The notes: generated by a model from the letters alone, not told the origin. A stretch of DNA of 64,000 nt from Phormidesmis priestleyi BC1401 (GCF_001650195.1 NZ_LXYR01000003.1:1-64000), one strand, 5' to 3'; shown: positions 34,928-43,268, counted from the stretch's first letter. Program-made: numbers and translations.

Positions 34928-36298
34928 ATGCCCAGCTTAGAAGCGCTGCATCACCGTTTAGACCTCTTCCGAGAAGCAGGGCGCAATCTTGGACTTGATC
35001 CCTTAGTGACTCGCGAAGCGTTGGAGCGGTTGGGGGTGGAGTATCAAACTGAGTTGGTAGATGAGCTTGAGCAAGCGATCGAGGATTGTGTCTCGCGTGA
35101 TAATAAGCTGATCTTCACAGGGCATCGGGGCTGTGGCAAATCGACACTGCTGGCAGAGTTGGGATTTCGTCTCAAGGAAACGAATCGGTATTTTGTAGTG
35201 ATGTTTTCGATCGCGGATACGATCGAGCGGTCGGCGGTGGATCACGTCAACATTCTGTTCTCGATCGCGTTGCAATTGCTAGAAGCGTCAGAAGAGCGGG
35301 GAATTTGGCTAAAGCCAGGGATTAAAAAAGAGTTTTATCGCTGGTTGGGCAAACATACCCAGACCGAATCGAAGGCGGTTGAAGCAGAGATTGAGGCAAG
35401 TACGGAAACGACGGTAAAGGCGGGGATTCCGGTGATTCTGGAGTTTCTAGCAAAGGTCAGGTCAAAGCTAAAAATCAATTCGGTGATTCGGCAAGAGATC
35501 TCGATCGAGTTTGCGCGTCGCACTTCAGACCTTGTGGCTCAGATCAATCAACTGCAAGTCTATATCGAGAATGCAACAGGTCAGCAAGTCTTGGTGATCA
35601 TTGATGACTTAGACAAGCTGGACTTGAGCGTGACGGAGACGATTTTTAACAAGAACATTCAATCACTGCTTGACCCAAACTTACGAATCATTTACACGGT
35701 TCCGATCGCAACCCTGCGCGAGGTTTCAATCAGAACCAGCATTCAAACTTATGTGAATAAGATCCACACAATGCGAGTGGCAAAGTTTTTTAGCAAGGCA
35801 ACGGTTAGAAAGACAGATCGGATGCCAGATGAGTCTTGTGTCGAGGTGTTTGCGAAGATTCTCGATCGACGGTTGCCTTCTGAGTTGATGCAATCTGATG
35901 TGAAGCGACAGATCATTCTGCTGAGTGGTGGCGTGTTGCGAGAGTTGATTCGGATCAGTGATCGATGTTGCGACAAGGCGATGCAGAGCCTTCGCGGACA
36001 GATTCGGCGGCAGCGATTGGATCAGCCTGATGTCATTGTGGATCAGTCGATTCTGAATGAAGTCGTAACGGAGCTACAGCTTGAGTATGCGGAACCATTG
36101 GGACAGGTGGATTTTGAGGCGTTAAAGTTAATCTACACGGAGTTTAAGCCCAAGGATACTGAGAACCAACGATTTTTGGTTTTGCTGCACGGGCTGTATG
36201 TGTTGGAGTATCGCAATGCGCTGCTTTGGTATGACTTAAATCCACTGGTGCGAGATTTGCTAGTGCAGGAGGGGATATTAGATGTCGCAAGCTCTTGA
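34928..36298 (+). CDS. P-loop ATPase of the STAND/KAP-like type, partner of the TPR gene
   Basis: A 456-residue cytoplasmic protein. A helical N-terminus (1-60) leads to a Walker A motif GHRGCGKST (residues 65-73) and Walker B VLVIIDDLDKLD (221-232), then IIYTVPIATL as a sensor strand, and a C-terminal winged-helix-like part (about 370-450). The IIDDLDKLD form and the overall layout recall STAND/KAP NTPases, which act as signal switches. The TPR gene starts inside the last 17 bp, so the two are translationally coupled. I know no experimentally defined function for this pair; conflict or signalling roles are inference from architecture. Confidence 0.8.
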   Translation: MPSLEALHHRLDLFREAGRNLGLDPLVTREALERLGVEYQTELVDELEQAIEDCVSRDNKLIFTGHRGCGKSTLLAELGFRLKETNRYFVVMFSIADTIERSAVDHVNILFSIALQLLEASEERGIWLKPGIKKEFYRWLGKHTQTESKAVEAEIEASTETTVKAGIPVILEFLAKVRSKLKINSVIRQEISIEFARRTSDLVAQINQLQVYIENATGQQVLVIIDDLDKLDLSVTETIFNKNIQSLLDPNLRIIYTVPIATLREVSIRTSIQTYVNKIHTMRVAKFFSKATVRKTDRMPDESCVEVFAKILDRRLPSELMQSDVKRQIILLSGGVLRELIRISDRCCDKAMQSLRGQIRRQRLDQPDVIVDQSILNEVVTELQLEYAEPLGQVDFEALKLIYTEFKPKDTENQRFLVLLHGLYVLEYRNALLWYDLNPLVRDLLVQEGILDVASS

Positions 36299-38930
36299 GC
36301 CGCTCACGTCAGAGAATGAAGCAACCTATGAGAGTCTGATTTCGCTGATTGAGAACAATCAAGATCGATTGGCATTGATCATTGTGGCGTGTGATGATTT
36401 GCGGCTGCGGCAGCGGGTGGTCGATCGATATGAGGCAGAGGCGCGACAGACGAAAATTCGATCGTATCGGATTGTGTTGGGGAAAGAACCGAGTTTGCGA
36501 TCGGAGTTAGCGAAGTTAGCACTGCGGCAGGGGGATGCGGCGGTAGTGACAGTGACAGGGGCAGAGTGGTTGCTGCGAGTGAAGATGCGGGAGGGAGAAG
36601 AGCAGAGCGACCTCGATAAGTTTTTTGGGTATTTGCAGTGGACGCGGGAAGGGTTGCGAGAGTTTCGGGTGCCGATCGTGCTGTGGGTGACGCATCGGAT
36701 CTTGCGAGAGATCAGCCGACAAGCGCCGGACTTTTGGAGTTGGCGAAAAGCGGTGCTGCGGTTTGCCTCGCAGGAAGCAGAGCCGATTCCGGTTTGGAAT
36801 GAGGAACGATTGCAGCGACCGCAATCTCAGCCAGATGATGAGTTTCTGCCGCCGCTAGAAGAGTTGCTCTCAGAGATTGAATCATTAGAGTCAAGCTCAC
36901 CAGAGTCGCCGAATCTAGCAACGCTCTACGATCAACTAGGACAAGTCTATGCAAACCGGATTAAAAGTGGCAAAACAGTAAATTTAGAACAAGAAAGACA
37001 ACAAGCGATCGATGCTTTTCAGAATGCAATCGATCGACATCAGCAACTAAACAATCAATCTGATCTTGTAGGTGTGTTGCTAAGGTTTGGTAACTTTCTA
37101 GAGAGTCAATCTCGTTATGAGGATGCGATTGTAGCTTATCAACAGTCCCTAGAGATTGCACGGGAGATTCGTAACGGCGAAGCGGCTTCCCTCAACAATT
37201 TGGGCATCGTCTACAAGGCATTAGGACAGTACGCACGGGCGATCGAGTTTTATCAACAGTCCTTAGAGATTGATCGTGAGATTGGCGATCGTAGTGGCGA
37301 AGCGACTTCCCTCAACAATTTGGGCAATGCCTACCGTTTGTTAGGACAGTACGCACGGGCGATCGAGCTTCATCAAAAGTCCTTAGAAATTCAGCGTGAG
37401 ATTGGCGATCGCAGAGGCGAGGCGAACTCCCTCAACAATTTGGGCAATGCCTACTCTTCGTTAAGACAGTATGCACGGGCGATCGAGTTCCATCAACAGT
37501 CCTTAGAAATTCAGCGTGAGATTGGCGATCGCAGAGGCGAAGCGAGTTCCCTCCTGGGCTTAGGTAATGCCTACTATTCATCAGAACAGTATGCACGGGC
37601 GATTAAGTTTCATCAACAGTCCTTAGAGATTGCGCGTGACATTGGCAACCGTAGCGACGAAGCGGCTTCCCTTGGTAATTTGGGACTTGCCTACTATTTA
37701 TTAGGACAGTCCGCACAGGCGATCGAGTTTTATCAACAGTCCTTGGAGATTGCACGTGACATTGACGACCGTAGCGGTGAAGCGTCTTCCCTTGGTAATT
37801 TGGGACTTGCCTACTATTCATTAGGACAGTACGCACAGGCGATCGAGTTTCATCAACAGTCCTTAGAGATGAAGCGTGATATCGGCGATCGCAACGGCGA
37901 AGCGGGTTCCCTCATGGGTTTGGGCAATGCCTACTATTCACTAGGACAGTACCAAAGAGCGATCGAACTTTATCAACAGTCTTTAGAGATCAAGCGCGAC
38001 ATTGGCGATCGCAACGGCGAAGCGTCTTCCCTCATGGGTTTGGGCAACGCCTACGGTTCGTTAGAACAGTACTCACAGGCGATCGAGTTTTATCAACAGT
38101 CCTTGGAGATTGCACGTGACATTGACGACCGTAGCGGCGAAGCGGCTTCCCTTGGTAATTTGGGACTTGCCTACTATTCATTAGGACAGTACGCACAGGC
38201 GATCGAGTTTCATCAACAGTCCTTAGAGATGAAGCGTGATATCGGCGATCGCAACGGCGAAGCGTCTTCCCTCATGAATTTGGGCAATGTCTACTATTCG
38301 TTAGGGCAGTACCAAAGAGCGATCGAGTTTTATCAAGAGTCTTTAGAGACGATGCGTGACATCGGCGATCGCAACGGCGAAGCGTCTTCCCTCATGGGTT
38401 TGGGCAACGCCTACGGTTCGTTAGAACAGTACTCACAGGCGATCGAGTTTTATCAACAGTCTTTAGAGACGATGCGTGACATCGGCGCTTACAATGGCGA
38501 GGCGAAAGTCCTCGGCAATTTGGGCACTGCCTACCGTTCGTTAGGACAGTACCCACAGGCGATCGAGTTTTATCAACAGTCCTTAGACATGATGCGCGAC
38601 ATCGGCGATCGCAACGGCGAAGCAAATTCTCTTTGGAATCTGAGTAATATCTATCAACGGCGAGGGCAATTTAAGCGCTCCCGTAGTTATCGACATCTGA
38701 CATATCTGATCTGGCAAGAGTTAGACCTCCCGCTCGAAGCACTTCCGTACCCTGGGTTTCAGAAACGACTGCTTCGGCATCTCGGTGATGATTGGATTAA
38801 ACAACAGATCGAGAACGAGCAAAACTTAGCCTGGTTCATAGATACGATCAGTCTGATTGTCTTCTTGATTCGCTGGCTCTTTTCCCCAATTCGATGGATA
38901 CAGAGACGACTGCGCCCCAAAAGTAGCTGA
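36282..38930 (+). CDS. TPR protein with N-terminal alpha/beta domain and C-terminal membrane segment
   Basis: An 882-residue protein. Residues 1-180 form an alpha/beta domain with strand patterns LALIIVACDD, AAVVTVTGAEWLL and VPIVLWVTHRIL but no Walker A, perhaps a degenerate NTPase fold that docks on the partner ATPase. From about residue 210 to 790 come TPRs of exactly 40 residues (about 13 full units, consensus EASSLGNLGLAYYSLGQYAQ then AIEFYQQSLEIxRDIGDRNG). Near the end, WFIDTISLIVFLIRWLFSPI (about 850-870) is a membrane anchor followed by a basic tail. The design, ATPase plus TPR sensor plus membrane tail, resembles NLR-like systems. Unit-to-unit DNA identity is very high. Confidence 0.85.
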   Translation: MSQALEPLTSENEATYESLISLIENNQDRLALIIVACDDLRLRQRVVDRYEAEARQTKIRSYRIVLGKEPSLRSELAKLALRQGDAAVVTVTGAEWLLRVKMREGEEQSDLDKFFGYLQWTREGLREFRVPIVLWVTHRILREISRQAPDFWSWRKAVLRFASQEAEPIPVWNEERLQRPQSQPDDEFLPPLEELLSEIESLESSSPESPNLATLYDQLGQVYANRIKSGKTVNLEQERQQAIDAFQNAIDRHQQLNNQSDLVGVLLRFGNFLESQSRYEDAIVAYQQSLEIAREIRNGEAASLNNLGIVYKALGQYARAIEFYQQSLEIDREIGDRSGEATSLNNLGNAYRLLGQYARAIELHQKSLEIQREIGDRRGEANSLNNLGNAYSSLRQYARAIEFHQQSLEIQREIGDRRGEASSLLGLGNAYYSSEQYARAIKFHQQSLEIARDIGNRSDEAASLGNLGLAYYLLGQSAQAIEFYQQSLEIARDIDDRSGEASSLGNLGLAYYSLGQYAQAIEFHQQSLEMKRDIGDRNGEAGSLMGLGNAYYSLGQYQRAIELYQQSLEIKRDIGDRNGEASSLMGLGNAYGSLEQYSQAIEFYQQSLEIARDIDDRSGEAASLGNLGLAYYSLGQYAQAIEFHQQSLEMKRDIGDRNGEASSLMNLGNVYYSLGQYQRAIEFYQESLETMRDIGDRNGEASSLMGLGNAYGSLEQYSQAIEFYQQSLETMRDIGAYNGEAKVLGNLGTAYRSLGQYPQAIEFYQQSLDMMRDIGDRNGEANSLWNLSNIYQRRGQFKRSRSYRHLTYLIWQELDLPLEALPYPGFQKRLLRHLGDDWIKQQIENEQNLAWFIDTISLIVFLIRWLFSPIRWIQRRLRPKSS
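37161..38640 (+). repeat. 120-bp tandem repeats encoding the TPRs, with a 360-bp higher-order period
   Basis: About 12 consecutive 120-bp units align in register. Some segments 360 bp apart are nearly identical, for example 37798-37905 and 38158-38265, and 38038-38095 and 38398-38455, so blocks of three units have been duplicated recently. Little synonymous change separates them. Confidence 0.85.
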
Positions 38931-38933
38931 AAT

Positions 38934-38994
38934 ACCTCTGGTTCTGCGTTGGGCTTGCGATCGTTCTTCTCATCGCATGGCTACGAAAATGAAC
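38934..38994. repeat. Dispersed 60-bp repeat, copy 1
   Basis: Shares TCTGGTTCTGCGTTGG and CGATCGTTCTTCTCATCGC plus TGGCTACGAAAATGAA with copies at 39615-39650 and 40296-40354, all three within the toxin-antitoxin stretch. Confidence 0.7.
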
Positions 38995-39082
38995 AATCAT
39001 CAGCCAAATCAGCGATCGTTGATACTATCAAGGCTCAATCAGCGCAAGATATAGAGATATCCTCTCGATCTCATCATCCACA

Positions 39083-39298
39083 ATGCATATCAAAGATCTA
39101 ACCATCGAAGAACTCAAAGCCTTAATTCGAGAAACTGTCCTAGAGACTCTTGAAGAACTTCTTGACGATCCTGATGAAGGCAAAGAAATGCGTCCCGAAG
39201 TCAAGCAGCAACTGATCGAATCCATGAGACGCACTCAAACCGGAGAACGCGGTATTCCAGCCACAGAAGTCGCCAAAAAACTTGGACTAACCTGGTAA
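39083..39298 (+). CDS. RelB/ParD-like antitoxin
   Basis: A 71-residue acidic protein, MHIKDLTIEELKALIRETVL then ETLEELLDDPDEGKEMRPEVKQQL, of the type found in front of RelE/ParE toxins in cyanobacteria. Its stop TAA overlaps by one base the ATG of the following toxin frame (39298), the tight coupling usual in such loci. It neutralises its cognate toxin and usually represses its own promoter (family knowledge). The partner toxin gene is frameshifted, so this antitoxin is an orphan unless the frameshift is bypassed. Confidence 0.75.
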   Translation: MHIKDLTIEELKALIRETVLETLEELLDDPDEGKEMRPEVKQQLIESMRRTQTGERGIPATEVAKKLGLTW

Positions 39299-39560
39299 TG
39301 GCTTATTTGATCGAGTTCACTCCTGAAGCACTCCTTGGGCTAGAACAACTCAGCCAAAAAACCAAGAGCGCATTCTTCGCAAAACTCACTGGCTCATTGA
39401 TAACTTTGACAGTCTCAGCCCAACCGCTCTCACAGGAAACTTAAGCGGTCTATTTAAGTTACGAGTTGGAGATTACCGAGTCCTTCATACCTTCAGCGAA
39501 GCCACCAAAACCATCACTGTGCATCTAATTGGACATCGCAGTGAGATTTATCTGTCATAG
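39298..39560 (+). pseudogene. RelE/ParE family toxin, broken by a -1 frameshift
   Basis: Reading starts MAYLIEFTPEALLGLEQLSQ and then, one base out of frame from about 39366, continues ERILRKTHWLIDNFDSLSPT through LFKLRVGDYRVLHTF to HLIGHRSEIYLS, stop at 39558. This is a complete RelE/ParE toxin (translation-dependent mRNA interferase or gyrase poison) apart from one missing base near 39361-39366. A run of six A (39356-39361) lies right at the break, so slippage could in principle restore the frame. Otherwise the toxin is inactive. Confidence 0.8.
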
Positions 39561-39614
39561 TCTAATGAAGCTGCATTCTCGGTGATTACGCCATTCACAC
39601 CACTCAATGCAAAC

Positions 39615-39650
39615 CGCGATCGTCCTTCATCGCGTGGCTACGGAAATGAA
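39615..39650. repeat. Dispersed 60-bp repeat, copy 2 (partial)
   Basis: CGCGATCGTCCTTCATCGCG and TGGCTACGGAAATGAA match the right half of the copies at 38934-38994 and 40296-40354. The surrounding gap between the first and second toxin-antitoxin loci (39561-39773) has no gene. Confidence 0.65.
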
Positions 39651-39773
39651 CGCGATCGTCTGTGCAAGCTGCGATCGCTGTCTCCAATCCCATCGCTTCA
39701 CGCCGAGCGCAGTAGACTAAAATAACCCTCAATATCCCTCGTTGATGAAACGCGAAATGGATAGTTTTCTACC

Positions 39774-40022
39774 TTGAAATACGAAGCTACCTTAAAACCA
39801 AGAGCAATCAAAGACCTAGCATAACTACCCTTCAACATTCAAAGGCGAATCCTTGAAAAAGTAGAACTCCTGCAAGACGACCTACAGGGCGATGTGAAAC
39901 ATCTAACAGACTTCACCCCAGAATATCGTCTGAGAGTCGGCGACTATCGGATTCTATTTGAAATAGAAGAAGCAGAACTTGTCATTTACCGCATCAGACA
40001 TCGCAGTAAAGCCTATTCCTAG
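39774..40022 (+). pseudogene. RelE family toxin with an in-frame ochre codon
   Basis: The frame starts at TTG 39774 (KYEATLKPRAIKDLA), meets TAA at 39822-39824, and continues in the same frame LPFNIQRRILEKVELLQDDL through YRLRVGDYRILFEIEEAELV to YRIRHRSKAYS, stop at 40020. RelE hallmarks are RVGDYRI and the terminal HR. An AAA lysine codon is the likely ancestor of the TAA. The toxin lies upstream of its antitoxin, the order seen for many RelE loci of this subtype. Inactivated unless readthrough occurs. Confidence 0.8.
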
Positions 40023-40035
40023 AGGAGAAACTATC

Positions 40036-40236
40036 GTGATTCAGCTTAACCCCGAATTTCTAAAGAAAAACGGTAAACCAGAGTTTGTGGTGTTGCCCTA
40101 CGAAGAGTTTCTGCTGCTGCAAGAACTTCTTGCAGACTTGGAAGATTTACAAGACTTGAGGCAGGCAAAGCTGACCGACAAAGATGAACCCGCCGTCTCC
40201 TTGGCAGAAGCCAAGAAACGGTTGAATCTGCCCTAA
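40036..40236 (+). CDS. Antitoxin of the second RelE locus (Phd/YefM-like)
   Basis: A 66-residue protein starting at GTG 40036 with AGAGGAGAAA upstream: MIQLNPEFLKKNGKPEFVVL, then PYEEFLLLQELLADLEDLQDLRQAK. The segment FVVLPYEEF is typical of antitoxins paired with cyanobacterial RelE toxins. It begins 13 bp after the stop of the broken toxin. The antitoxin frame is intact. Confidence 0.75.
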   Translation: MIQLNPEFLKKNGKPEFVVLPYEEFLLLQELLADLEDLQDLRQAKLTDKDEPAVSLAEAKKRLNLP

Positions 40237-40295
40237 GCAGTGTTGCAGGCTGCGACGACGCGACCCGAATACGCCGCCGCAAGACCCCTTAGTTT

Positions 40296-40354
40296 CTCTA
40301 GTTCTACGTTGGAATCACGATCGTTCTTCTCATCGCTTGGCTACGGAAATAAAT
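40296..40354. repeat. Dispersed 60-bp repeat, copy 3
   Basis: TCTAGTTCTACGTTGG and CGATCGTTCTTCTCATCGC plus TTGGCTACGGAAAT; about 85 percent identical to copy 1 over its full length. It separates the second and third toxin-antitoxin loci. Confidence 0.7.
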
Positions 40355-40417
40355 GAGGTCATCTCTGTACTACTGATCGCAGTGCTAATTTAGAAGCAGA
40401 TCACAGAAAGCTTTGCC

Positions 40418-40666
40418 ATGACCCTTCAAGAACTAGAACAACACGTTCACCAACTCTCCGTCGCCGAGCGATTGTCTCTGCTCAACACCATCGCCCGATC
40501 GCTGCAACACGATCTCGCTCAACCCCAAGACCACACTCAACAAACCAAACGCGCCCTGGTTGAACAACTCCGAGGCTGCCTCAAACAACCTGGCAAACCC
40601 GCACCCACCGATGCAGAAATTGACGCTATGCGCGAACAGCGTTTAGTTGAGAAATACTTGACATGA
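40418..40666 (+). CDS. Antitoxin partner of the PIN-domain toxin
   Basis: An 82-residue protein, MTLQELEQHVHQLSVAERLS then LLNTIARSLQHDL, with a helical N-terminal half of the type seen in antitoxins for PIN toxins, and an acidic tail TDAEIDAMREQRLVEKYLT. The stop overlaps the ATG of the PIN gene by 4 bp (40663-40666). Expected to block the toxin and autoregulate the operon. Confidence 0.8.
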   Translation: MTLQELEQHVHQLSVAERLSLLNTIARSLQHDLAQPQDHTQQTKRALVEQLRGCLKQPGKPAPTDAEIDAMREQRLVEKYLT

Positions 40667-41088
40667 GAATCCTGCTGGACACCAACATCATCCTTGATTT
40701 CTTCCTTGAACGTCACCCGTTTTATTCAGAAAGTAGCCAACTCTTTGAAGCGATCGCAGAAAATAGCATTGAAGGGTTTTTCTCAGGCTCAAGTGCTACA
40801 GACCTCTTCTATATTTGTAGGCGGCAAACTCAAAGTCTGGATACTGCCAGACGAATCCTTGAAATGACGCTTGCTCTTCTCTCAGCCTGTCCAGTGACCC
40901 AATCCATTCTTGAGGCAGCATTTGATTCTGGACTCCCTGACTTTGAAGATGCCGTTCAAATCGCTTGTGCGGTAGACCAAAACTTAGATGCTATCGTCAC
41001 CCGCAACCCAAAAGACTTTCAAACCGACCTCATCCCAATTTTGTCGATCGCTGACCTTCTACACCAGCTAGAAAGCACAACCCAGTAA
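40663..41088 (+). CDS. PIN-domain (VapC-like) toxin
   Basis: A 141-residue PIN-domain RNase. The catalytic acids are visible: Asp6 in MRILLDTNIILDFFLER, Glu in the first helix region, and the Asp pair in LPDFEDAVQIACA (about residues 104-108), with ITRN-like AIVTRNPKDF near the end. This is the only one of the three toxin-antitoxin loci in the area whose toxin is intact. Probably cleaves tRNA or other RNA when free of its antitoxin; the exact target is unknown. Confidence 0.88.
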   Translation: MRILLDTNIILDFFLERHPFYSESSQLFEAIAENSIEGFFSGSSATDLFYICRRQTQSLDTARRILEMTLALLSACPVTQSILEAAFDSGLPDFEDAVQIACAVDQNLDAIVTRNPKDFQTDLIPILSIADLLHQLESTTQ

Positions 41089-41164
41089 AAGGTACCAGTT
41101 TACGACCTGCACACGACTCAGGAAATCAGGGCGATCGTTCTACACAAATCTATGACGATAACCG

Positions 41165-42277
41165 CTAATCTAATGCGCCTCCGCAAGAGCTTCCTGCCCC
41201 TGCCGTGCAGCCAAAACAGTGACGATCGGTAACAATCTGCCGCGCCGCCAATCGAATCGGGTCAAAGTCTCGTAGGTGCATTCGTTCACCCTGATCTTGA
41301 CACTCCAACTCCAGCATTTGATTAAAGTCGCAGTCATACAATCGCCCATCCCAAGAGATTGAGATCGTGTTGCGACACATCAAACCCGCCACCGTCGCTG
41401 GATTAAATGAATTTACCAACAGTTCCATATATTGCTGCAAATTGCCCGATTGCTCTAACCATTCGAGATAGCGAGAAATCGGCATATTGTTGAGGGTGAT
41501 TAAGCGATCGAAGCCAATTCCATAATTTTTTTGCAGTCCAGCTTTCCACTCGTCTTCTAATTTCGCTTGACCACTCGCCAAAAATGCCCCGACTGGATTG
41601 CTCATCAAGGTTAACTGACGATGAGGATTTCCCTGTCCATAGCCTGCGGCGTTGAGTCGATGCAGTGCCTCGATCGACTTCTCAAATGTCCCGTCGCCGC
41701 GTTGAGCATCGGTGTTGCGTTGGCGATAGTGAGGGAGAGAACAGACAATTTCGACTCCTCGATCGGCGAACCACTGCGGCAAGTCCTCCATGCGGGGCAG
41801 CAGCAGCACGGTGAGATTGCAGCGATCGATGACGTGTTTTCCTCGCGCCACGCAGTGATCGACCAAATAACGAAAATGTGGATTTAGCTCAGGTGCGCCC
41901 CCCGTGATATCCACCATGTGAGCGTCGGTGAGATCAAGCGCGCGTAAACACAGGTCGATCGTCTCGCGATTCATGTTTTCTCGCGTGCGATCGGGTCCGG
42001 CATCGACGTGGCAGTGACGACAACTCATGTTGCAGAGTTTACCAATGTTGATTTGAAAGATCTCTAATTTTGCGGGCGTGAGTGGCTGCCAACGATTTGC
42101 TGCGAGCGTTTGAGCAAAGTCTCCTTTATGGGATGTTTGCGCGAGGTCAACCGCCGCTAAAACCTCGTGCTGATAGTCAGAAGACGACAAGGGCGAGTGT
42201 CGTTTGAGCAGAGATGCAGGTCTGGGTGCCGTTTGACGGCTCGAATCAGAGGGGGCGATCGAGTCAGAAAGTTTCAT
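41165..42277 (-). CDS. arsS: Arsenosugar biosynthesis radical SAM protein
   Basis: A 370-residue radical-SAM enzyme with the [4Fe-4S] motif CNMSCRHCH (Cys82, Cys86, Cys89), GGAPELNPHF as the substrate/SAM region, and a Cys-rich C-terminal end (CFGCTAGAGSSCGGALD), as in ArsS. In cyanobacteria ArsS makes 5'-deoxyadenosyl-type arsenosugars from dimethylarsenite. The ATG at 42277 is preferred to a TTG 5 codons upstream. It follows the peroxidase-like gene by 36 bp on the same strand. No arsM methyltransferase is in the window. Confidence 0.9.
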   Translation of the reverse strand: MKLSDSIAPSDSSRQTAPRPASLLKRHSPLSSSDYQHEVLAAVDLAQTSHKGDFAQTLAANRWQPLTPAKLEIFQINIGKLCNMSCRHCHVDAGPDRTRENMNRETIDLCLRALDLTDAHMVDITGGAPELNPHFRYLVDHCVARGKHVIDRCNLTVLLLPRMEDLPQWFADRGVEIVCSLPHYRQRNTDAQRGDGTFEKSIEALHRLNAAGYGQGNPHRQLTLMSNPVGAFLASGQAKLEDEWKAGLQKNYGIGFDRLITLNNMPISRYLEWLEQSGNLQQYMELLVNSFNPATVAGLMCRNTISISWDGRLYDCDFNQMLELECQDQGERMHLRDFDPIRLAARQIVTDRHCFGCTAGAGSSCGGALD

Positions 42278-42313
42278 TTTGTGCTTTATCAATTGATTCG
42301 ACTCATATCTGCA

Positions 42314-42646
42314 TCACATTGTCAGTTTGTTGACGTGATCTAACATCTGCAACCCGTGAATCAGAGACGAGCCGCCTCGAATAGCAGTCGCAACGTGTAC
42401 GGCTTCAGTCATTTGCTCTAGGTCTGAGCCTTGCTGTAACGATTCTTTAGTATAAGCATCAATGCAATAAGGACACTGAACGGTATGAGCAACCGCCAGC
42501 GCAATCAACGCTTTTTCTCGCTTTGACAGCGCTCCTTCTGCAAAGACGGCTCCATAATAAGCAAAAAACTTCTCTGCCAATTCAGGGTTGCCCTCCGCGA
42601 TTTGACCAAAATGAGGCAAGTGTTCTGGCTTGTAATAGTTATCCAC
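42314..42646 (-). CDS. Arsenosugar-associated peroxidase-like protein (carboxymuconolactone decarboxylase family)
   Basis: A 110-residue AhpD/CMD-fold protein with the redox pair CPYC (Cys58, Cys61) and the family context LIALAVAHTVQCPYCIDAYT. The same small protein regularly stands next to arsS in cyanobacteria, so a redox helper role in arsenosugar synthesis is inferred. The start has GGAGGAG about 10 nt upstream. It is transcribed divergently from the pentapeptide-repeat gene, with only 48 bp between start codons. Confidence 0.88.
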   Translation of the reverse strand: MDNYYKPEHLPHFGQIAEGNPELAEKFFAYYGAVFAEGALSKREKALIALAVAHTVQCPYCIDAYTKESLQQGSDLEQMTEAVHVATAIRGGSSLIHGLQMLDHVNKLTM

Positions 42647-42694
42647 GGGGTCTCCTCCGATATGCTTAACTCAATTCATGTGCAACCGATTATT

Positions 42695-43222
42695 ATGAAA
42701 CGTTCTCTTGCGATCGCGTTCTCTTTGAGCTTAACGCTAGGGGCGGCTGTGATGGCTGCTAATCCGACTCAGGTGCAAAAGTTACTCAATTCTGGCGAAT
42801 GTGTAAACTGTGATTTATCAGAGGCAAGTCTCTATAGCTATGTCTTAGATGGCGTTAATCTGACAGGTGCTAATCTCAGTGGGGCGGCACTGCAAGGCTC
42901 TAAACTCAACTCTGCGACGTTGACAAAGATTAACGGCGATCGTGCCAATTTAGCCTTGGTTCAATTCAAAGATGCCAACTTGCAGGGCGCAAATTTAACC
43001 AAAGCTAATCTATTTGGGGCAGATTTGAGAAACGCCGATCTGTCGGGTGCAAACTTGCAAGAAGCCATTTTAGAAGGAGCCGATCTCAGAGGCGCAAACC
43101 TCAATCAAGCCAATCTTCAAAAAGCTAATTTTGTCAAAGCAAAAATGGCAGGAGCAACGCTAGAAGGAGCGAAGATGGGAGGTGCCAGAATGCCAGATGG
43201 GAGCGAATATAAACAGAAATGA
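42695..43222 (+). CDS. Secreted pentapeptide-repeat protein
   Basis: A 175-residue protein with an N-terminal signal peptide (MKRSLAIAFSLSLTLGAAVMA) and then about 22 pentapeptide repeats of the A(D/N)LXX form (LDGVNLTGANLSGAALQGSK and onward), folding into a right-handed quadrilateral beta-helix. Two Cys (about 37 and 40) precede the repeats (ECVNCDLSEASL), as in thylakoid-lumen pentapeptide proteins. Probably periplasmic or lumenal. The ATG at 42695 is chosen because the upstream extension lies in the divergent promoter region. Confidence 0.85.
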   Translation: MKRSLAIAFSLSLTLGAAVMAANPTQVQKLLNSGECVNCDLSEASLYSYVLDGVNLTGANLSGAALQGSKLNSATLTKINGDRANLALVQFKDANLQGANLTKANLFGADLRNADLSGANLQEAILEGADLRGANLNQANLQKANFVKAKMAGATLEGAKMGGARMPDGSEYKQK

Positions 43223-43268
43223 TTCGTCAGACCCATGAATGAGATCGATAATGGATTCACCCAACATC

